Source of the DNA: Flaccisagitta enflata | Lineage: Eukaryota > Chaetognatha > Sagittoidea > Aphragmophora | Direction of reading: 5' to 3' | Assembly: GCA_965153355.1 (NCBI GenBank) | Contig: OZ231127.1 | Location: 98,208,001-98,272,000 of the forward strand | Length of the DNA: 64,000 nt | In this document: positions 9,502 through 21,692 of the stretch, piece by piece | Layout: every line of letters starts with the position of its first letter | Numbering within the stretch: position 1 is the stretch's first letter | Made by a program: the position numbers and the translations under genes | The notes under the pieces: generated by a model | What the model was told of the DNA's origin: nothing | Seen by the model: only the letters and a program-made list of their open reading frames with translations | Database searches by the model: none

Positions 9502-9697
9502 AAGAGGGGCTAGCGGGGTTGAAATCCATTATGAAGCAATTTGGCTTCTGGGTGATATTGACAGGTCAATTTGACAAAAAGTCCCTTATATATGTATCTC
9601 TATACATTATAAAGGCTATATAGAGCAAATTGGCCTGCCTATCTGACCAACAAATGAAATCGCTTTAACATGGATTTCAACCCCGCTAGCCCCTCTT
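9502..9697. mobile_element. Small foldback/MITE-like element with 28-bp perfect termini
   Basis: AAGAGGGGCTAGCGGGGTTG begins the left 28-bp arm (9502-9529). Its exact reverse complement ends the element at 9670-9697. Weaker inverted similarity continues inward (AAGCAATTT against AAGCGATTT; ACAGGTCAATTTG against GCAGGCCAATTTG). There is no coding capacity and the target duplication is unclear. Confidence 0.7.
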
Positions 9698-9739
9698 TTA
9701 ACCCGGATCAAAAACGGGATCCCTTTATTTTCTATATAA

Positions 9740-10631
9740 ATTAGGGTTAGGGTTAGGGTTTGACTCACTTTGGAGGTACGTCCTTCTGAAACGAGTAAAA
9801 ATGGGTTAGGGTTAGGGTTAGGGTTAGACTTCACTTTGGAGGTACATCTTGCGGGTTAGGGTTAGGGTTAGGGTTTAAACCTCAGGCGTAAAAGTGCTAT
9901 ACTTTCTTATTACGCTAACCCTAACCCTAACCTTAACCCGCGACGCTCATGAGCGGGTGCATGTCGCTCACTTACTGAAACATTAACCCTAACCTCCAAA
10001 CCCTAACCCTAACCTCCAAAACCTAACCCTAACCTTATTTGACTTCACTTTTGAGGTACATGGGTTAGGGTTAGGGTTAGGGTTAGGGTTTGACTTCTGT
10101 TTTGAGGTATATGTTGCGGGTTAGGGTTAGGGTTAGGGTTAAACTTCACTTTGGAGGTTTATGTTGCGGGTTAGGGCTAGGGTTAGGGTTAGGGTTTGAC
10201 TACACTTTGGAGGTATATGTTGCGGGTTAGGGTTAGGGTTGAGGGTTAGGGTTGGAGTGGAGAGGTAAGGGTTAGGGTTTGAGTTAACCCTAACCCGTTT
10301 AGGTAAGTGAATGGGTTTAAACCTCAGGCGTAAAAGTGCTATACTTTCTTATTACGCTAACCCTAACCCTAACCTTAACCCGCGACGCTCATGAGCGGGT
10401 GCATGTCGCTCACTTACTGAAACATTAACCCTAACCTCCAAACCCTAACCCTAACCTCCAAAACCTAACCCTAACCTTATTTGACTTCACTTTTGAGGTA
10501 CATGGGTTAGGGTTAGGGTTAGGGTTAGGGTTTGACTTCTGTTTTGAGGTATATGTTGCGGGTTAGGGTTAGGGTTAGGGTTAGACTTCACTTTGGAGGT
10601 ACATCTTGCGGGTTAGGGTTAGGGAATGGGT
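9740..10631. repeat. Strand-switching telomeric repeats with ~440-bp tandem duplication
   Basis: TTAGGG-strand runs (9742-9875, 10063-10280, 10503-10625) alternate with CCCTAA-strand runs (9915-10050, 10355-10475). The segment from AAACCTCAGGCGTAAAAGTG (9877) recurs at 10318 after about 440 bp, with the GACGCTCATGAGCG unit and the AACCTCCAAACCC box. G-strand runs are spaced by GACTTCACTTTGGAGGTA boxes. This is a composite subtelomeric array, not a simple telomere end. Confidence 0.88.
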
Positions 10632-10880
10632 TTGGGTCTGGATGAAGTCTGGTTTAAGTCCGGTTTAGGTTTGGTTTAGGTGTGGTTTAGGTAAGGCTTC
10701 AGTCTGGTTGATGTCCAGATTAATTCTGGTTTAAGTCTGGTTTGGGTCTGGAATAGGTCTGGTTTAGGTCAGGTTTAAGTCTAGTTTATGTCTGGTTTAA
10801 GTCTGGATTAATTCTGGTTTAAGTCTGGTTAAATTCTGGTTTAAGTCTGGTTAAATACTGGTTTAAGTCTGGTTTACCGT
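10632..10880 (+). repeat. 11-bp minisatellite (GGTTTAAGTCT)n
   Basis: About 20 degenerate copies of GGTTTAAGTCT follow the last TTAGGG run. The same unit on the same strand occurs at 16556, 27840 and 58206. The array ends at ACCGTCTGAGGA, which is also the border of the satellite arm beside it. Confidence 0.85.
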
Positions 10881-12136
10881 CTGAGGAATAAGGATTTCTA
10901 GCTCAAAGTTTAGAGGGGTCAAAAGGGCGAGTCCGGTGGCACCTATCAAGTTGGGTCTTAAAATGTGCGCATTACCTAGGGGAATACAAATCCAGACTTG
11001 GTTGACCCAATTTCAGGTGCATGTGCGAATGCCACCAAAAAAAACGCCCAAAATGGCCAAAAATGGCATTTTTTGGCCATTTTTGGCCCTTAAACCTATC
11101 TTAAACTTGATGGAGAGCCATGAAATTTTGCATGCACATGTAGTAGACCCTAATTAAGTTGAATGCAAAAAAATTTGAAATTTTGAAAATTTTAAGGTAC
11201 CTAAATTTGAAAAAAAAAACAGGTTTTTTCCAAGTATAGGTCAAGAAAAATGATGTCGTTACCCCTCTTAAAGTTGACCGATTTGGACCAAATTTTTACC
11301 GAAGGTACTTCACATCATGGACTACCTCCATGTAAATTTCATCAAATCAGACACTTTAAGTACTTAAAATTCTGTTCGAGAATAAAATTGAAAAAATGAC
11401 TCAAAAATCGTCTTTGAGCTGGTGGCATTGTCATATTAGGGCAGGGATGTATGAACCATGGGCCAAATTTCCTTTAAGAGACTGTTGGTGATGCCCAAAA
11501 AAAATTTCATGACCCTGGGAGCATTTTTTGGGTGTCAAATAACAGTTCTTTGAAGACTGTCAGACCAAAAATCGCGGAAATTGCCGATTTTAGGCCTTTT
11601 TTCAACCTGTAACCTGAAGAAAAGTTGAAATATGGTCCTGAAATTTTGCATGCACATGTAATAGACCCTAATTATGTTTTATGGAAAAAACATGGAATGT
11701 CCAAAAAAATTTAAGGTACCTAAATTTCAGAAAAACAAGTTTTACGAGTATAGTTGAGAAAAAATGATGTCATTACCCCCCTTAATGTTGACCAATTTGG
11801 ACGAAGTTTTCATTGGAGGTACTTCACATCATGGACTACCTCCATGTAAAATTTCATTAAAATCGAAGCACTTTAAGTGCTCAAATTTCTGTACAAAAAT
11901 CAAAAATTGGAAAAAAATGACTCCGAAAATTGTCTTTGAGCTGGTGGTATTGTCATATTAGGGCAGGGATGTATGAACCATGGGCCAAAATTCCTTTAAG
12001 AGACTGTTGGTGATGCCCAAAAAAAATTTCATGACCCTGGGAGCATTTTTTGGGTGTCAAATAACAGTTCTTTGAAGACTGTCAGACCAAAAATCGCGGA
12101 AATTGCCGATTTTAAGCCTTTTTTCAACCTGTAACG
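10876..12136 (+). repeat. Left arm of a giant inverted repeat, ~520-bp satellite units
   Basis: From CCGTCTGAGGA the sequence matches the reverse complement of 16555-16260 closely by eye across 250+ bp (GTCCGGTGGCACCTATCA, TACCTAGGGGAA, CCAAAAATGGC). It then repeats as ~520-bp units marked by CAGGGATGTATGAACCATGG at about 11443 and 11964. Units contain no coding frame. The palindromic AATGGCCAAAAATGGC stretch at 11050-11090 is part of the arm. Confidence 0.85.
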
Positions 12137-12151
12137 GTGGAAAAGAGTCAG

Positions 12152-12154
<3 letters not shown>

Positions 12155-12219
<65 letters not shown>
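12155..12219. repeat. (GA)n microsatellite
   Basis: A pure GA tract, followed by GACA/GAGA-rich sequence to about 12420, lies at the inner edge of the left satellite arm. Confidence 0.95.
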
Positions 12220-12222
<3 letters not shown>

Positions 12223-12460
12223 GGGAGCGCAACAGACAGACAGACAGACAGAGAGGAAGAAAGAGGGAGAGAGAGAAAGAAATAGAAAGAGAAAGATTGA
12301 TTCAAAAGACAGAACACAAGAAAACAAAGAATTACACAGAAAAACAGAAAAACTTAGTGTCAGATAGAAAGAAATACAGAACTATACATGGATACTATGA
12401 TTTACAGAAAAGAAAGACAGCACTTCATTTGTGAACTCGGCAAATTTACGTAACTTTAAA

Positions 12461-13474
12461 ACAAGGCCGGATACATGGCTACTCTAGTGGGTGGGCAAGA
12501 GCAGTGCTGGAGAAAGTCACTAGGGCATCTGGGCAGGAGCCGTAAGCTCAGAAAGCTCAAAAACGCCAAAAAAGTAACAAGTCATCCAAGGATTGCACAT
12601 GGTCAGCGGTACCCGATGCCCTGCTTGAAGTGATTAACTGAAGAAGTGGAGTGAGAGCAGGGCAGCGGCCCCAAAGGGCCGATGTCCTGTAGGACACAGG
12701 GGTGAATTTCCATACGTCCTGAGAGGGCATATTTGGGGTAATTTTCCGTGATATTCATTGGGAATTTTGCATTTTTTTTAATTTCTTTTCAATTTGCTAT
12801 ATTATTCAATGGAATTTGAAGGCCTAGGAGAGGCTGGATTTGAGGCTTAAGAGGCTGGATTTGAGGCCCAAGAGGCTGGATTTGAGGCTTGAGAGGTGGG
12901 ATTTGAGGCCTGTGAGGCTGGATTTGAGGCCTGAAAGGCTGGATTTGAGGCTTGAGAGGCCAGATTTGAGGCCTGAGAGGCCAGATTTGAGGCCTGAGAG
13001 GCTGGATTTGAGGCCTGAGAGGCTGGATTTGAGGCCTGAGAGGCTAGATTTGAGGCCTGGGAGAGGCCAGTTTGAGGCCTGAGAGGCTGGATTTGAGGCT
13101 AACCTGAGGCTGGAGTTTGAGGCCTGAAAGGCTAGATTTGAGAACCTGAGAGAGGCCAGATTTGAGGCCTGAGAGGCCTGATTTGAGGCCTGAGAGGCTG
13201 GATTTGAGGCCTGAAAGGCTAGATTTGAGGCCTGAGAGGCCAGATTTGAGGCTTGAGAGGCTGGATTTGAGGCCTGAGAGGCTTGAGAAGCTTCGTAGGG
13301 GGGACGTCTGGGCGTGCGGACGTACGGACGGACGGACGTACGGACGGACGTAAGGAAATTCACCCCTGTGTCCTACAGGACATCGGCCCTTTGGGGCCGC
13401 TGCCCAAAAAGGGGACAGACCAACCAACCAACCAACATGGCGGGGTGTAGAGTCGCGCAGCACGCGAATAAAAA
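12461..13474 (+). mobile_element. Hairpin-end family element, slot filled by a hairpin-chain minisatellite element
   Basis: The left end ACAAGGCCGGATACATGGCT (12461), with GGGTGGGCAAGAGCAG and GGGCAGGAGC boxes, runs to CAAAAAAGTAAC at 12577. The right end resumes at about 13406 with ACAGACCAACCAACCAACC, GGGGTGTAGAGTCGCG, a degenerate palindrome and AAAAA (13474). Between them a second element occupies the AAAAAAGTRA link. Other copies (45753, 53707, 63581) show the same ends with an empty slot. Confidence 0.78.
12581..13405 (-). mobile_element. Hairpin-chain foldback element (type A) with 21-bp minisatellite
   Basis: Inverted ends carry GGGCAGCGGCCCCAAAGGGC, then GATGTCCTGTAGGACACAGG (12662-12720 and, inverted, 13360-13405). 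One end has an extra tail with GGTACC and a GCCCTGCT...AGCAGGGC stem (12600-12665). The interior is about 20 copies of GAGGCCTGAGAGGCTGGATTT, then a short GGAC/GTAC tetramer run (13315-13350). The 21-bp unit is divisible by three, which creates meaningless long frames. Confidence 0.82.
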
Positions 13475-13521
13475 GCGACAAATTTGTAAGTGAAGACTTA
13501 TGATGAAATTGGAGAAGGAAC

Positions 13522-14035
13522 AATAGTCGCAAAAGCGTTAGATGGTCAGCGGTACCCGTTGCCCCCATGTGAGTGTATGGTAGTGTGAGGTAGTTAGAGG
13601 GGCAGCGGCCCCGAAGGGGCCGATGACCTATGCTGTTTTTTTTTGGGCCTCAAAAAGGATGGAATTAGGGCATGGGAGGCTGGAATTGGGGCCTTGAGGC
13701 TTGGATTAGGGCCTTGAGGCTGGGATTTGAGCTTCGAGGCTGGGATTTCAGCTTTGAGGTTGGGATTCGAGCTTCGGGGCAGGGATTTGAGCTTGGAAGC
13801 TGGTATTTGAGCTTCGAGACTAGGATTTGAGCTTCAAGGCTGGGATTTGTGCCTTGAGACTAGGATTTGAGTATTAGGGCTGGGATTTGAGCCTCGAGGC
13901 TGGGATTTTAGCCTGGAGACTGAGATTCGAGCCTCAAGGCTGGGATTTGAGCTTTGAAGTGGGGATTTGAGCCTCTAAGCTAGGATTTGGGTCTCGAGAC
14001 TAGGATTTGGGTCTTGAGGGGGGGGGACGGAGAAG
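13522..14035 (+). mobile_element. Hairpin-chain element (type B), right end missing
   Basis: It begins AATAGTCGCAAAAGCGTTAG, then GGTCAGCGGTACCC, GGGGCAGCGGCCCCGAAGGG and GATGACCTATGCT. The interior is a degenerate array of GGCTGGGATTTGAGCCTCGA-like units (13680-14010). The expected inverted right end is absent and the array runs into GGGGGGGACGGAG and then a GA tract. Confidence 0.72.
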
Positions 14036-14077
14036 AAGAAGGAAAGCGGCATCGACCTAAAAATGACCAACCAAGGC

Positions 14078-14185
<108 letters not shown>

Positions 14186-14413
14186 CTTGTTTCAATTTTA
14201 AAGATTAAATTACTTCATTCACAATTCTGCGTTGAGTGTATGCAACTAAGTAGCTTCGCCAGATTGTACAGTCTCTGGACAGACTGACAAACAGACAGAC
14301 CAAGGACTATGATCACTAATCATCAGTACAAAAGATTGCCCCAAACAAAAATTGATATAACAAAATTTTAAGTATTTTTTTCCACAAGATAGAAAAACAG
14401 AAACAATGATAGA

Positions 14414-14520
14414 ACAAGGCCAACACCTTTAAGTCGCATGCGAGACTTACAGATTGACTTAGAATGACTTAGAATGACTTAGAATACCTTGTATACCCTA
14501 GAATGACTTAAATGACTCAG
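14414..14520 (+). mobile_element. Hairpin-end family, variant left end with TGACTTAGAA repeats
   Basis: ACAAGGCCAACACCTTTAAG, then GTCGCATGCGAGACTTAC, match the reversed ends at 59300 and 60428. A short GACTTAGAAT array follows and is cut off where the right satellite arm begins. Confidence 0.6.
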
Positions 14521-14524
14521 AGAT

Positions 14525-16555
14525 TTTTGGTACTTAACATGCTCCGATTTGGAGGAAATTTTACATGGCAGTAGTGCATGATGTTAAGTACCTCCAATAA
14601 AAAATTTGTCCAAATTGGTCAACATTAAGGGGAGTAACGACATCATTTTTTCTTGACTATACTCGAAATTTTTTATTTTTAAATTTAGGTACCCTAAATT
14701 GTTTTGGACATTCCATATTTTTTCCATAAGATATAATTAGGGTCTATTACATGTGCATGAAAAATTTCAGGACCATATTTCAACTTTTCAGGTTACAGGT
14801 TTGAAAAAGGCCTAAAATAGGCAATTTCCACAATTTTTGGACTGACCGTCTTCAAAGAACTATTATGTGATACCCAAAAAATGCTCCCAGGGTCATGAAA
14901 TTTTTTGGGGGCATCACCAACAGTCCCTTAAAGGAATTTTGGCCCATGGTTCATACATCCCTGCCCTATTATGGCAATGCCACCAGCTCAAAGACGATTT
15001 TCGGAGTCATTTTTTTCCAATTTTTGACTTTCGTACAGAATTTTGGGCACTTAAAGTGTTCCAACTTGGAGGAAATTTTACATGGCAGTAGTGCATGATG
15101 TGAAGTACCTCCAATAAAAATTTTGTCCAAATCGGTCGACAAGAAGGGGGTTAATGACATCATTTTTCCTAACTATACTCGAAAAAAAAACTTTTATTTT
15201 TAATTTAGGTACCTTAAATTTTTTTGGGCATTCCATGTTTTTTCCATAAAACATGATTAGGGTCCATTACATGGGCATGCAAAATTTCAGGACCATATTT
15301 CAACTTTTCTTCAAGTTAAAATCGGCAAATTCCGCGATTTTTGGTCTGACGGTCTTCAAAGAACTGTTATTTGACACCCAAAAAATGCTCCCAGGGTCAT
15401 GAAATTTTTTTTGGGCATCACCAACAGTCTCTTAAAGGAATTTTGGCCCATGGTTCATACATCCCTGCCCTAATATGACAATGCCACCAGCTCAAAGACG
15501 ATTTTCGGAGTCATTTTTTTTTCAATTTTTGATTATCATACAGAATTTTGGGCGCTAGAGGTGTTCAGATTTGGATGAAATTTTACATGGTGGTAGTCCA
15601 TGATGTGAAGTACCTCCAATGAAAATTTTGTCAAAATTGGTTGACAATAAGGAGGGTAATGATATCATTTTTTCTCAACTATACCCAAAAAAAACTTTAT
15701 TTTTTAATTTAGTTACCTTAAATTTTTTTGGACATTCCATGTTTTTTCCATGAAACATAAATAGGGTCTCTTACATGTGCATGCAAAATTTCAGGACCAT
15801 ATTTCAACTTTTCTACAGGTTACAGGTTGAAAAAAGGCCTAAAATCGGCAATTTCCGCGATTTTTGGTCTGACGGTCTTCAAAGAACTGTTATTTGACAC
15901 CCAAAAAATGCTCCCAGGGTCATGAAATTTTTTTTGGGCATCACCAACAGTCTCTAAAAGGAATTTTGGTCCATGGTTCATACATCCCTGCCCTAATATG
16001 ACAATGCCACCAGCTCAAAGACAATTTTTTGAGTCATTTTTTTCCAATTTTTGATTTTCGAACAGAATTTTGGGCACTTAAAGTGCTCCGATTTGGATGA
16101 AATTTTACATGGAGGTAGTCCATGATGTGAAGTACCTCCAATAAAAATTTTGTCCAAATCGGTCAACATTAAGGGGGGTAATGACATCATTTTTCTTGAC
16201 CCATACTTGGAAAAAACCTGTTTTTTTCAAATTTAGGTACCTTAAAATTTTCAAAATTTCAATATTTATTACATACAACTTAATTAGGGTCTACTACATG
16301 TGCATGCAAAATTTTATGGCTCTCCACCAAGTTTAAGATAGGTTTAAGGGCCAAAAATGGCCAAAAAAGGCCATTTTCGGCCATTTTGGGCAGTTTTTTT
16401 GGTGGCATTGGAACACGCACCTGAAATTGGGTCAACCAAGCCTGGATTAGTGTTCCCCTAGGTAATACGCACATTTTAAGACCCAACATGATAGGTGCCA
16501 CCGGATTCGCCACTCTTATGAAGCCCTACAAAACCTTAATCCTCAGACGGTTTAG
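14525..16555 (-). repeat. Right arm of the giant inverted repeat, ~520-bp satellite units
   Basis: This is the same satellite as 10876-12136 in opposite orientation. The marker CCATGGTTCATACATCCCTG occurs at about 14944, 15449 and 15972, giving periods of ~505 and ~523 bp. The outer ~280 bp (16270-16555) pairs with the left arm's outer segment. The arm has about one and a half more units than the left. Confidence 0.87.
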
Positions 16556-16765
16556 GTCTGGTTTAAGTCTGGTTCAAGTCTGGTTTCAGTCTGGTTTCAG
16601 CCTGGTTCAAGTCTGGTTTAAGTCTGGTTTAAGTCTGATTTAAGTCAAGTCACAGTTGCTTTGAATCTGGTTTAAGTCCGGATTAATTCTGATTTAAGTA
16701 TGTTCATGTCTGGTTTTTGTCTGGTTCAGGTCTGGATGAAGTGTGGTTTAAGTCTGGTTTATGCT
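16556..16765 (+). repeat. 11-bp minisatellite (GGTTTAAGTCT)n
   Basis: About 18 degenerate copies follow CCTCAGACGG at the outer edge of the right arm. The strand is the same as at the left arm although the arms are inverted. It ends at TATGCCAACCTGTGGCG, related to CCACAGGTTGGCCATG at 27821. Confidence 0.82.
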
Positions 16766-16844
16766 GACTATGCCAACCTGTGGCGTTATCTGACAGATAC
16801 TTCATTTGATTCATTTAAAAGGCCAACAACATAAAAAAAAAAAC

Positions 16845-17206
16845 AAAGATAATGATGACAACAATGACAACGGCTAAGGCGAAAACGGCGACAACGGCGA
16901 TGATGATGTCGAAGATTGCGATGATGGCAATGATGGCTATGATGGCGGAGGTTTGAAGATCAGCCATCATGACGGGGCTCAAGGGAGTTGCTGGTAGTTT
17001 CATCCAGGGCAATAGCTAGCTAAGAGGGGAGGGTAGGCCGTTTGACAATACAAGACAGCACATTGACACCCTGACACACCAGAATTTGGAGTCTATATAT
17101 AAACAGGCCAAAGTGCATGAGCCCAATGTGGTGGCCATATAGCCTCTCAAAGAAGCCAAATCATGTACAACTCCCTTCTGGGAAAGACCCCCTGGCAAAT
17201 AATAAT

Positions 17207-17288
<82 letters not shown>

Positions 17289-17425
17289 GCAATGGCGATG
17301 ATGGCGACGATGGCGACGATGGCAACGAAAGCTACAATGGAGACCTTGGCGAGGATGGCGATGATGGCGATGATGGTGATGATGGCGATGACATCGCCTC
17401 CATCGCCACCATCGCCTCCAACTGC
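16845..17425. repeat. ATGGCG-type and (AAC)n simple repeats
   Basis: GATGGC/AATGGC-type hexamers (16850-16970 and 17293-17425) flank a unique ~230-bp segment and a run of about 28 AAC triplets (17203-17287). Frames here give only poly-N/T or DDG repeats and are not genes. Confidence 0.9.
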
Positions 17426-17564
17426 CACTTGTGAACATATTTGTCAACATATTGTCTCCATCATTTTGACCGCCCCCATCGTTGTAATTAATAACCTGAC
17501 TAGATTCTTTTCTCATACGAACAAAAACCTAAATCATTTTTATTACAAAGATTCAGACAGCGGA

Positions 17565-17645
17565 GGACTCTCAGACTATTCTCAGACTACTCTCAGACTT
17601 CTCTCAGACTACTCTCAGACTACTCTCAGACTACTCTCAGATTAC
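17565..17645. repeat. 11-bp tandem repeat (TCTCAGACTAC)n
   Basis: About seven near-identical copies of TCTCAGACTAC. Confidence 0.9.
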
Positions 17646-18798
17646 TGACAGAGAACAGGAAGCTAATTTCTACTACTTCACTTGTTTAAACTGGCCTGCA
17701 TTGACTTTTTTACAGCTGCTGAAGTATTTTTGTGCGTTTTTCCCGTGTCTCCCTATGGGAGAGGGATACGGAGACCCTTGCAGCGGCAGCAGTTTGAATT
17801 TATTAGCTCGCAAAGCAAACTCATAATCAACGCATTACAAAGCTATCAAACTAATTATAATTGTTTAAATACTACGAAAGAAAGAAAAAAAAACAATTAA
17901 GAAAAGGAAAAAAGGACTAAAATCCCGTTACAAAATGCCTGAATAAACTCTCTCTGACATAGAAGGCTTTGGTTAAATAAAAAAACATGATAAAGTGAAA
18001 ACGCCGTTCCAACGACGCGACTGTGGGAGAAGCTTTAATTACTACATGGATTGTTCATCAAGTGATGCTCGCTCTTCGGCGGCACTCTTTGGCGACATCA
18101 TCAACATCAATTGAAGTCCCCGGCCATGGATCCACAACCTCTTTCCAGATGACCATTCATTTTCACACTCATGATCTACCTTTGCAGATGATTTTCATGT
18201 GCATGTTGCATGCTGGCCCTTTATGGGCGTGGCTTAGTTAGGTTTCGGGGCACCTTTCTCTTGGCACCTAGACAATAGAAGGTTGAAAATTCCTCTTCTA
18301 CATTCTTTCATTATCCATCCATGTCATCCCCCCTTTCTTTTACGCCCTTTAAACAGGTCTACGTGTGTCATATGGAGCGTTTTGCAACAAAATATTACCC
18401 TACGACCCTCAACCACACCATCTGCCCCCTTCTACGAGTTGACCATGTGTCAACTCTCACCTTGCCGTCTCCATCTCAAAGTGTGGTAATTCTGAACATC
18501 AGACTAATACACCAGGTGAGAGTTTTAACGGCATCCTACTCTGTATATGCCTCGCTTAATGATATCCATGCCTATGTCAAGTCTAGTATCTAGTCTGCAC
18601 TGGGACGTAGTTATAGAACCTTAGCTTCTCACGCCTATACACATGATATAATTAAAACTGTAGGATAAGATCAAGAAAAAAGCCTGAGCCTTCATGTCTC
18701 TCCGTTTTGGTTAATTTTTGAGAATTTCTTCTATCTTCTTTCAATTTGATAGCATATGTCAAATGATGAGCTTTCAACTCAAGATGTTCTGACAGATG
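17646..18798. other. Unassigned, no recognised gene or repeat
   Basis: Mixed-composition sequence with only short frames and no recognised protein or transposon end. It borders the truncated end of the minus-strand gypsy Pol. Confidence 0.5.
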
Positions 18799-21690
18799 CT
18801 ACAAAATGTTGGGAGGAATGGACGGAACGGGGCCGCCACGATTCGAGAAAGTTCTTTCGCGCCTGGCTGTGAAGCGGGGAGGTGGGTCAAATTTCGGATT
18901 TTCGCAGGGGCCGGATGGCGGGTCGCAAGGGCACGCAGCGAGATTTTCGTCGGGTGGAACGTGACCTGGATGAGGGTCTTTGACAGGAGTCGTGTCGGTG
19001 GAAGGAGGAACGGGAATTGCTACCGGGGAGGGTTCCGCCTCGCTTTCGTCTTCTGATGGACCCCAGTTACGTAATCGACGAAGGCGGCTGAGGTAGTTGT
19101 CCTCTTCGTCCGATGATATGCTCGATGTCCGAGTCCTGGCTTGTGCGGACGTTCCTTCGCCTGGGTCAAAAGCCAGAGGGTCGCTCGCAACCGGAGGAAC
19201 AGGAGCCGGAGAGGACTGACGAGTTCGTCTATCCGAAGGCGGAGGAGGGTTTCTCGGAGGTCTGGGACGACGGCCAGGACGAGGAGGAGATGGAGGATCA
19301 TTTTCGGTGCCGTCCTCAGGCATGATCGCTGGTTTTAGACGGGCGATATTGATGTTCTCAGCTTCGGCGCCGGGAATTGCGATGCGGAATGAAGATTCCT
19401 CTCGATTTATGACCCGATACGGGCCAACGTAGGGAGTTGTCAGCGAGGGTTGGACACCACCGCGCCTGACGAAGACGTGTGTTGCTGTTCTGAGGTCCTC
19501 TGGAATGTGGACCGCAGGGTGCCGATGTGCCGATGTGCGCGTTGGTTGGACTCTGGCGACTTCTAGTCGGAGGTTGTCAAAGAGGCGCTGTCTTTCCTCA
19601 TGGGACTCGTCGTCGTCAAGAGGGGAGCTGAGAATCTCTCCCGGAATTGCGAGTCCCTCGCCGAAGACCAAGTCGGCAGGGGAAGCGTTGATATCAGGTT
19701 TCATGGTTGTCCTGATCGCTAGAAGGACGCAAGGGAGCTTCCAGTACCACTTATCGGATTCCTCCGTGACCAAAGCGTTGAGAGCTTCTTTTAAGCGCCG
19801 ATGAAACCTTTCGACGAGGCCGTTGGATTGAGGGTGGTAGGGAGTCGTGAAATGAGACTGAATTCCCCATGTTTGCATTAGCTGTTGCCAGATTGCTGAT
19901 TGAAATTGGCTGCCGTTGTCGGTGGTCACTGACTGAGGAATGCCGAATGTAGCGATGAGGCCATGGGTGAAGGCGTCAATTACGGTTGAAGCGGTGATGT
20001 CTTTCATTGGTATCGCTAGTGGCCATCGAGTGAGTCGGTCAACTGCTGTCAGGAGGTGGCGGTAACCGTTGGAGGATGGCAGGGTGACGATATCTATGTT
20101 CCAATGTTGAAAACGCTTTTTTGGAACCGTAAACTCGCCGATTGGCGGGACGGTGTGACGCTTGATCTTTGATCGTTGGCAGTCTTGGCATTCACGTGCC
20201 CACCGGGAGACATCTTGGCGGATGCTTGGCCAGACAAACTTGGCGCAGACTGCTTGGCGGGTTCGCTCAACCCCTGGATGTCCAAGACCGTGTATTGCGT
20301 CGAAGACTTTACGTCGCCAGGCGTAAGGTACGATTGGTCTGGCAGGGCCGTTTGAGACGTCGACAATAATTTCGGAGTCACCAAGGTTGACTTTCTTGAA
20401 ATTAAGTCCCGAACGGGCTTCTCTGGAGAGTCTGATGTAGTCTGGATCCAAAGTCTGGTCGCGAGCCATGTCGTGGAGGTTGACGTTAATATGTTCAATG
20501 GCGTTAACCACGGCGACGAGGTCGTTGATCTTTTCGTCCTCAATGGAGCTTTCATTAGTGGATGAGGCTTCTGGAGTTGCGACGGCTGAGATTTCCTTTT
20601 TTTCGCAACCTGGCGGACGAGACAGGGTGTCTGCAACGACATTTGCTTTCCCCTCAATGTAGCGTATATCTGTCGTGTATTCGGACACGCAGGCGAGTTG
20701 ATACGTTTGTCTGGCGGTGAGGGGGTCAGACTTTTTGCTCATTGATGGAACGAGGGCTTGTTGATCAGTGAAAATCGTAAAGGCGTGGCCCTCGATCAAT
20801 GGTCTGAAGTGGCGGACTGCTTTGAACATTGCCAATAATTCGCGGTCGTACGCTGGCCACTTGTCTCCAGTCTGATGATCTTGTAGCTTTGCGCTATAAA
20901 AAGAGAGAGGCTCCCAACCGTTTGGGCCTTCTTGCTCGAGAACGCCGCCGATTGCAAATTTTGACGCGTCCGTTGTGAGAGCCAATGGGGCATTTGGGCG
21001 CGGGTGATGAAGGAGAGTTGCAACGGCGAGTGCTTCTTTGATGGCATCGAACGACGTTTGGAGTTCTTCGGTCCAGTTGAGAGTCTTCGGTCTCGGGATT
21101 TTCTTTTCCCCTTTTGGTCTTTTTGGTCCCTGGAGGGCGCCAAAGAGGGGGTAAAGGTGATGGGCGGCTTTGCGGGTGAAGCGACGGTAGTAATTTACCA
21201 TCCCCAAGAACCTTTGAAGTTCCTTGAGGTTGGTAGGAGCGGGGACGGCCCTGATCGCTTCAACTCGGTGAGGGAGAGGTTTGACGCCGGTCTGGTCCAC
21301 GTGGTAGCCGAGAAATTCAAGGGATGACCTTCCGAGTATGCACTTGGATCGTTGAACGACGAGTCCGTTTTTGGAGAGAGTTTGGAAAACTTTTTTCAGA
21401 TCCTCGAGGTGCTGCTCTGGGGTCTCTGAGGCCACGAGGATGTCATCGATGTATACATAAACCCGTGGGAGATCACCGAGAATGGAATCCATGAGCCTTT
21501 GGAAGTCCTGTCCGGCGTTTTTAAGGCCGAACGGAGTCCTTGGAAAGACGTACAGTCCGAAAGGAGTAATGATGCCCGTTTTTGCGACATCTCCTGGGGC
21601 CACTGGGATTTGGTGGTACCCCTTCATCAGATCGATCTTGGAGAATATGGTCTTGCCATGTAGTTCGGCGTTGAAGTCGTGTATTGACCT
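18799..21690 (-). pseudogene. pol: Second Ty3/gypsy Pol, truncated at both ends
   Basis: One long minus-strand frame covers RT from [17 protein letters not shown] (near 21660) through [10 protein letters not shown] (near 21445), then RNase H ([11 protein letters not shown] near 20950), the integrase zinc finger (HPGVERTR ... CQDCQRSK) and the D-D-E core ([27 protein letters not shown] near 19810). The protein is clearly homologous to the copy at 8-3925 but distinct. The first half of RT, protease and gag are missing: at about 21690 the frame runs into the LINE. The C-terminus ends early and no LTR follows below 18799, so the fragment is a relic, although its remaining frame is open. Confidence 0.88.
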
Positions 21691-21692
21691 CA

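Noticed and set aside
8977-9513. A 178-codon GC-rich frame
   Set aside because: It lies in the 138-bp direct repeats of the rDNA-like spacer and is open on both strands because of composition.
12824-13568. Long frames on both strands with seven-residue repeats (LRPERLD, SSLSGLK)
   Set aside because: They come from a 21-bp minisatellite whose unit is divisible by three. No start context, splice sites or homology.
17117-17648. A DDG/MATMA-repeat protein gene
   Set aside because: It is translation of AAC and GATGGC simple repeats with no other coding signal.
21482-21692. N-terminal extension of the LINE protein
   Set aside because: It is the antisense of gypsy RT. The LINE protein starts at or after 21693.
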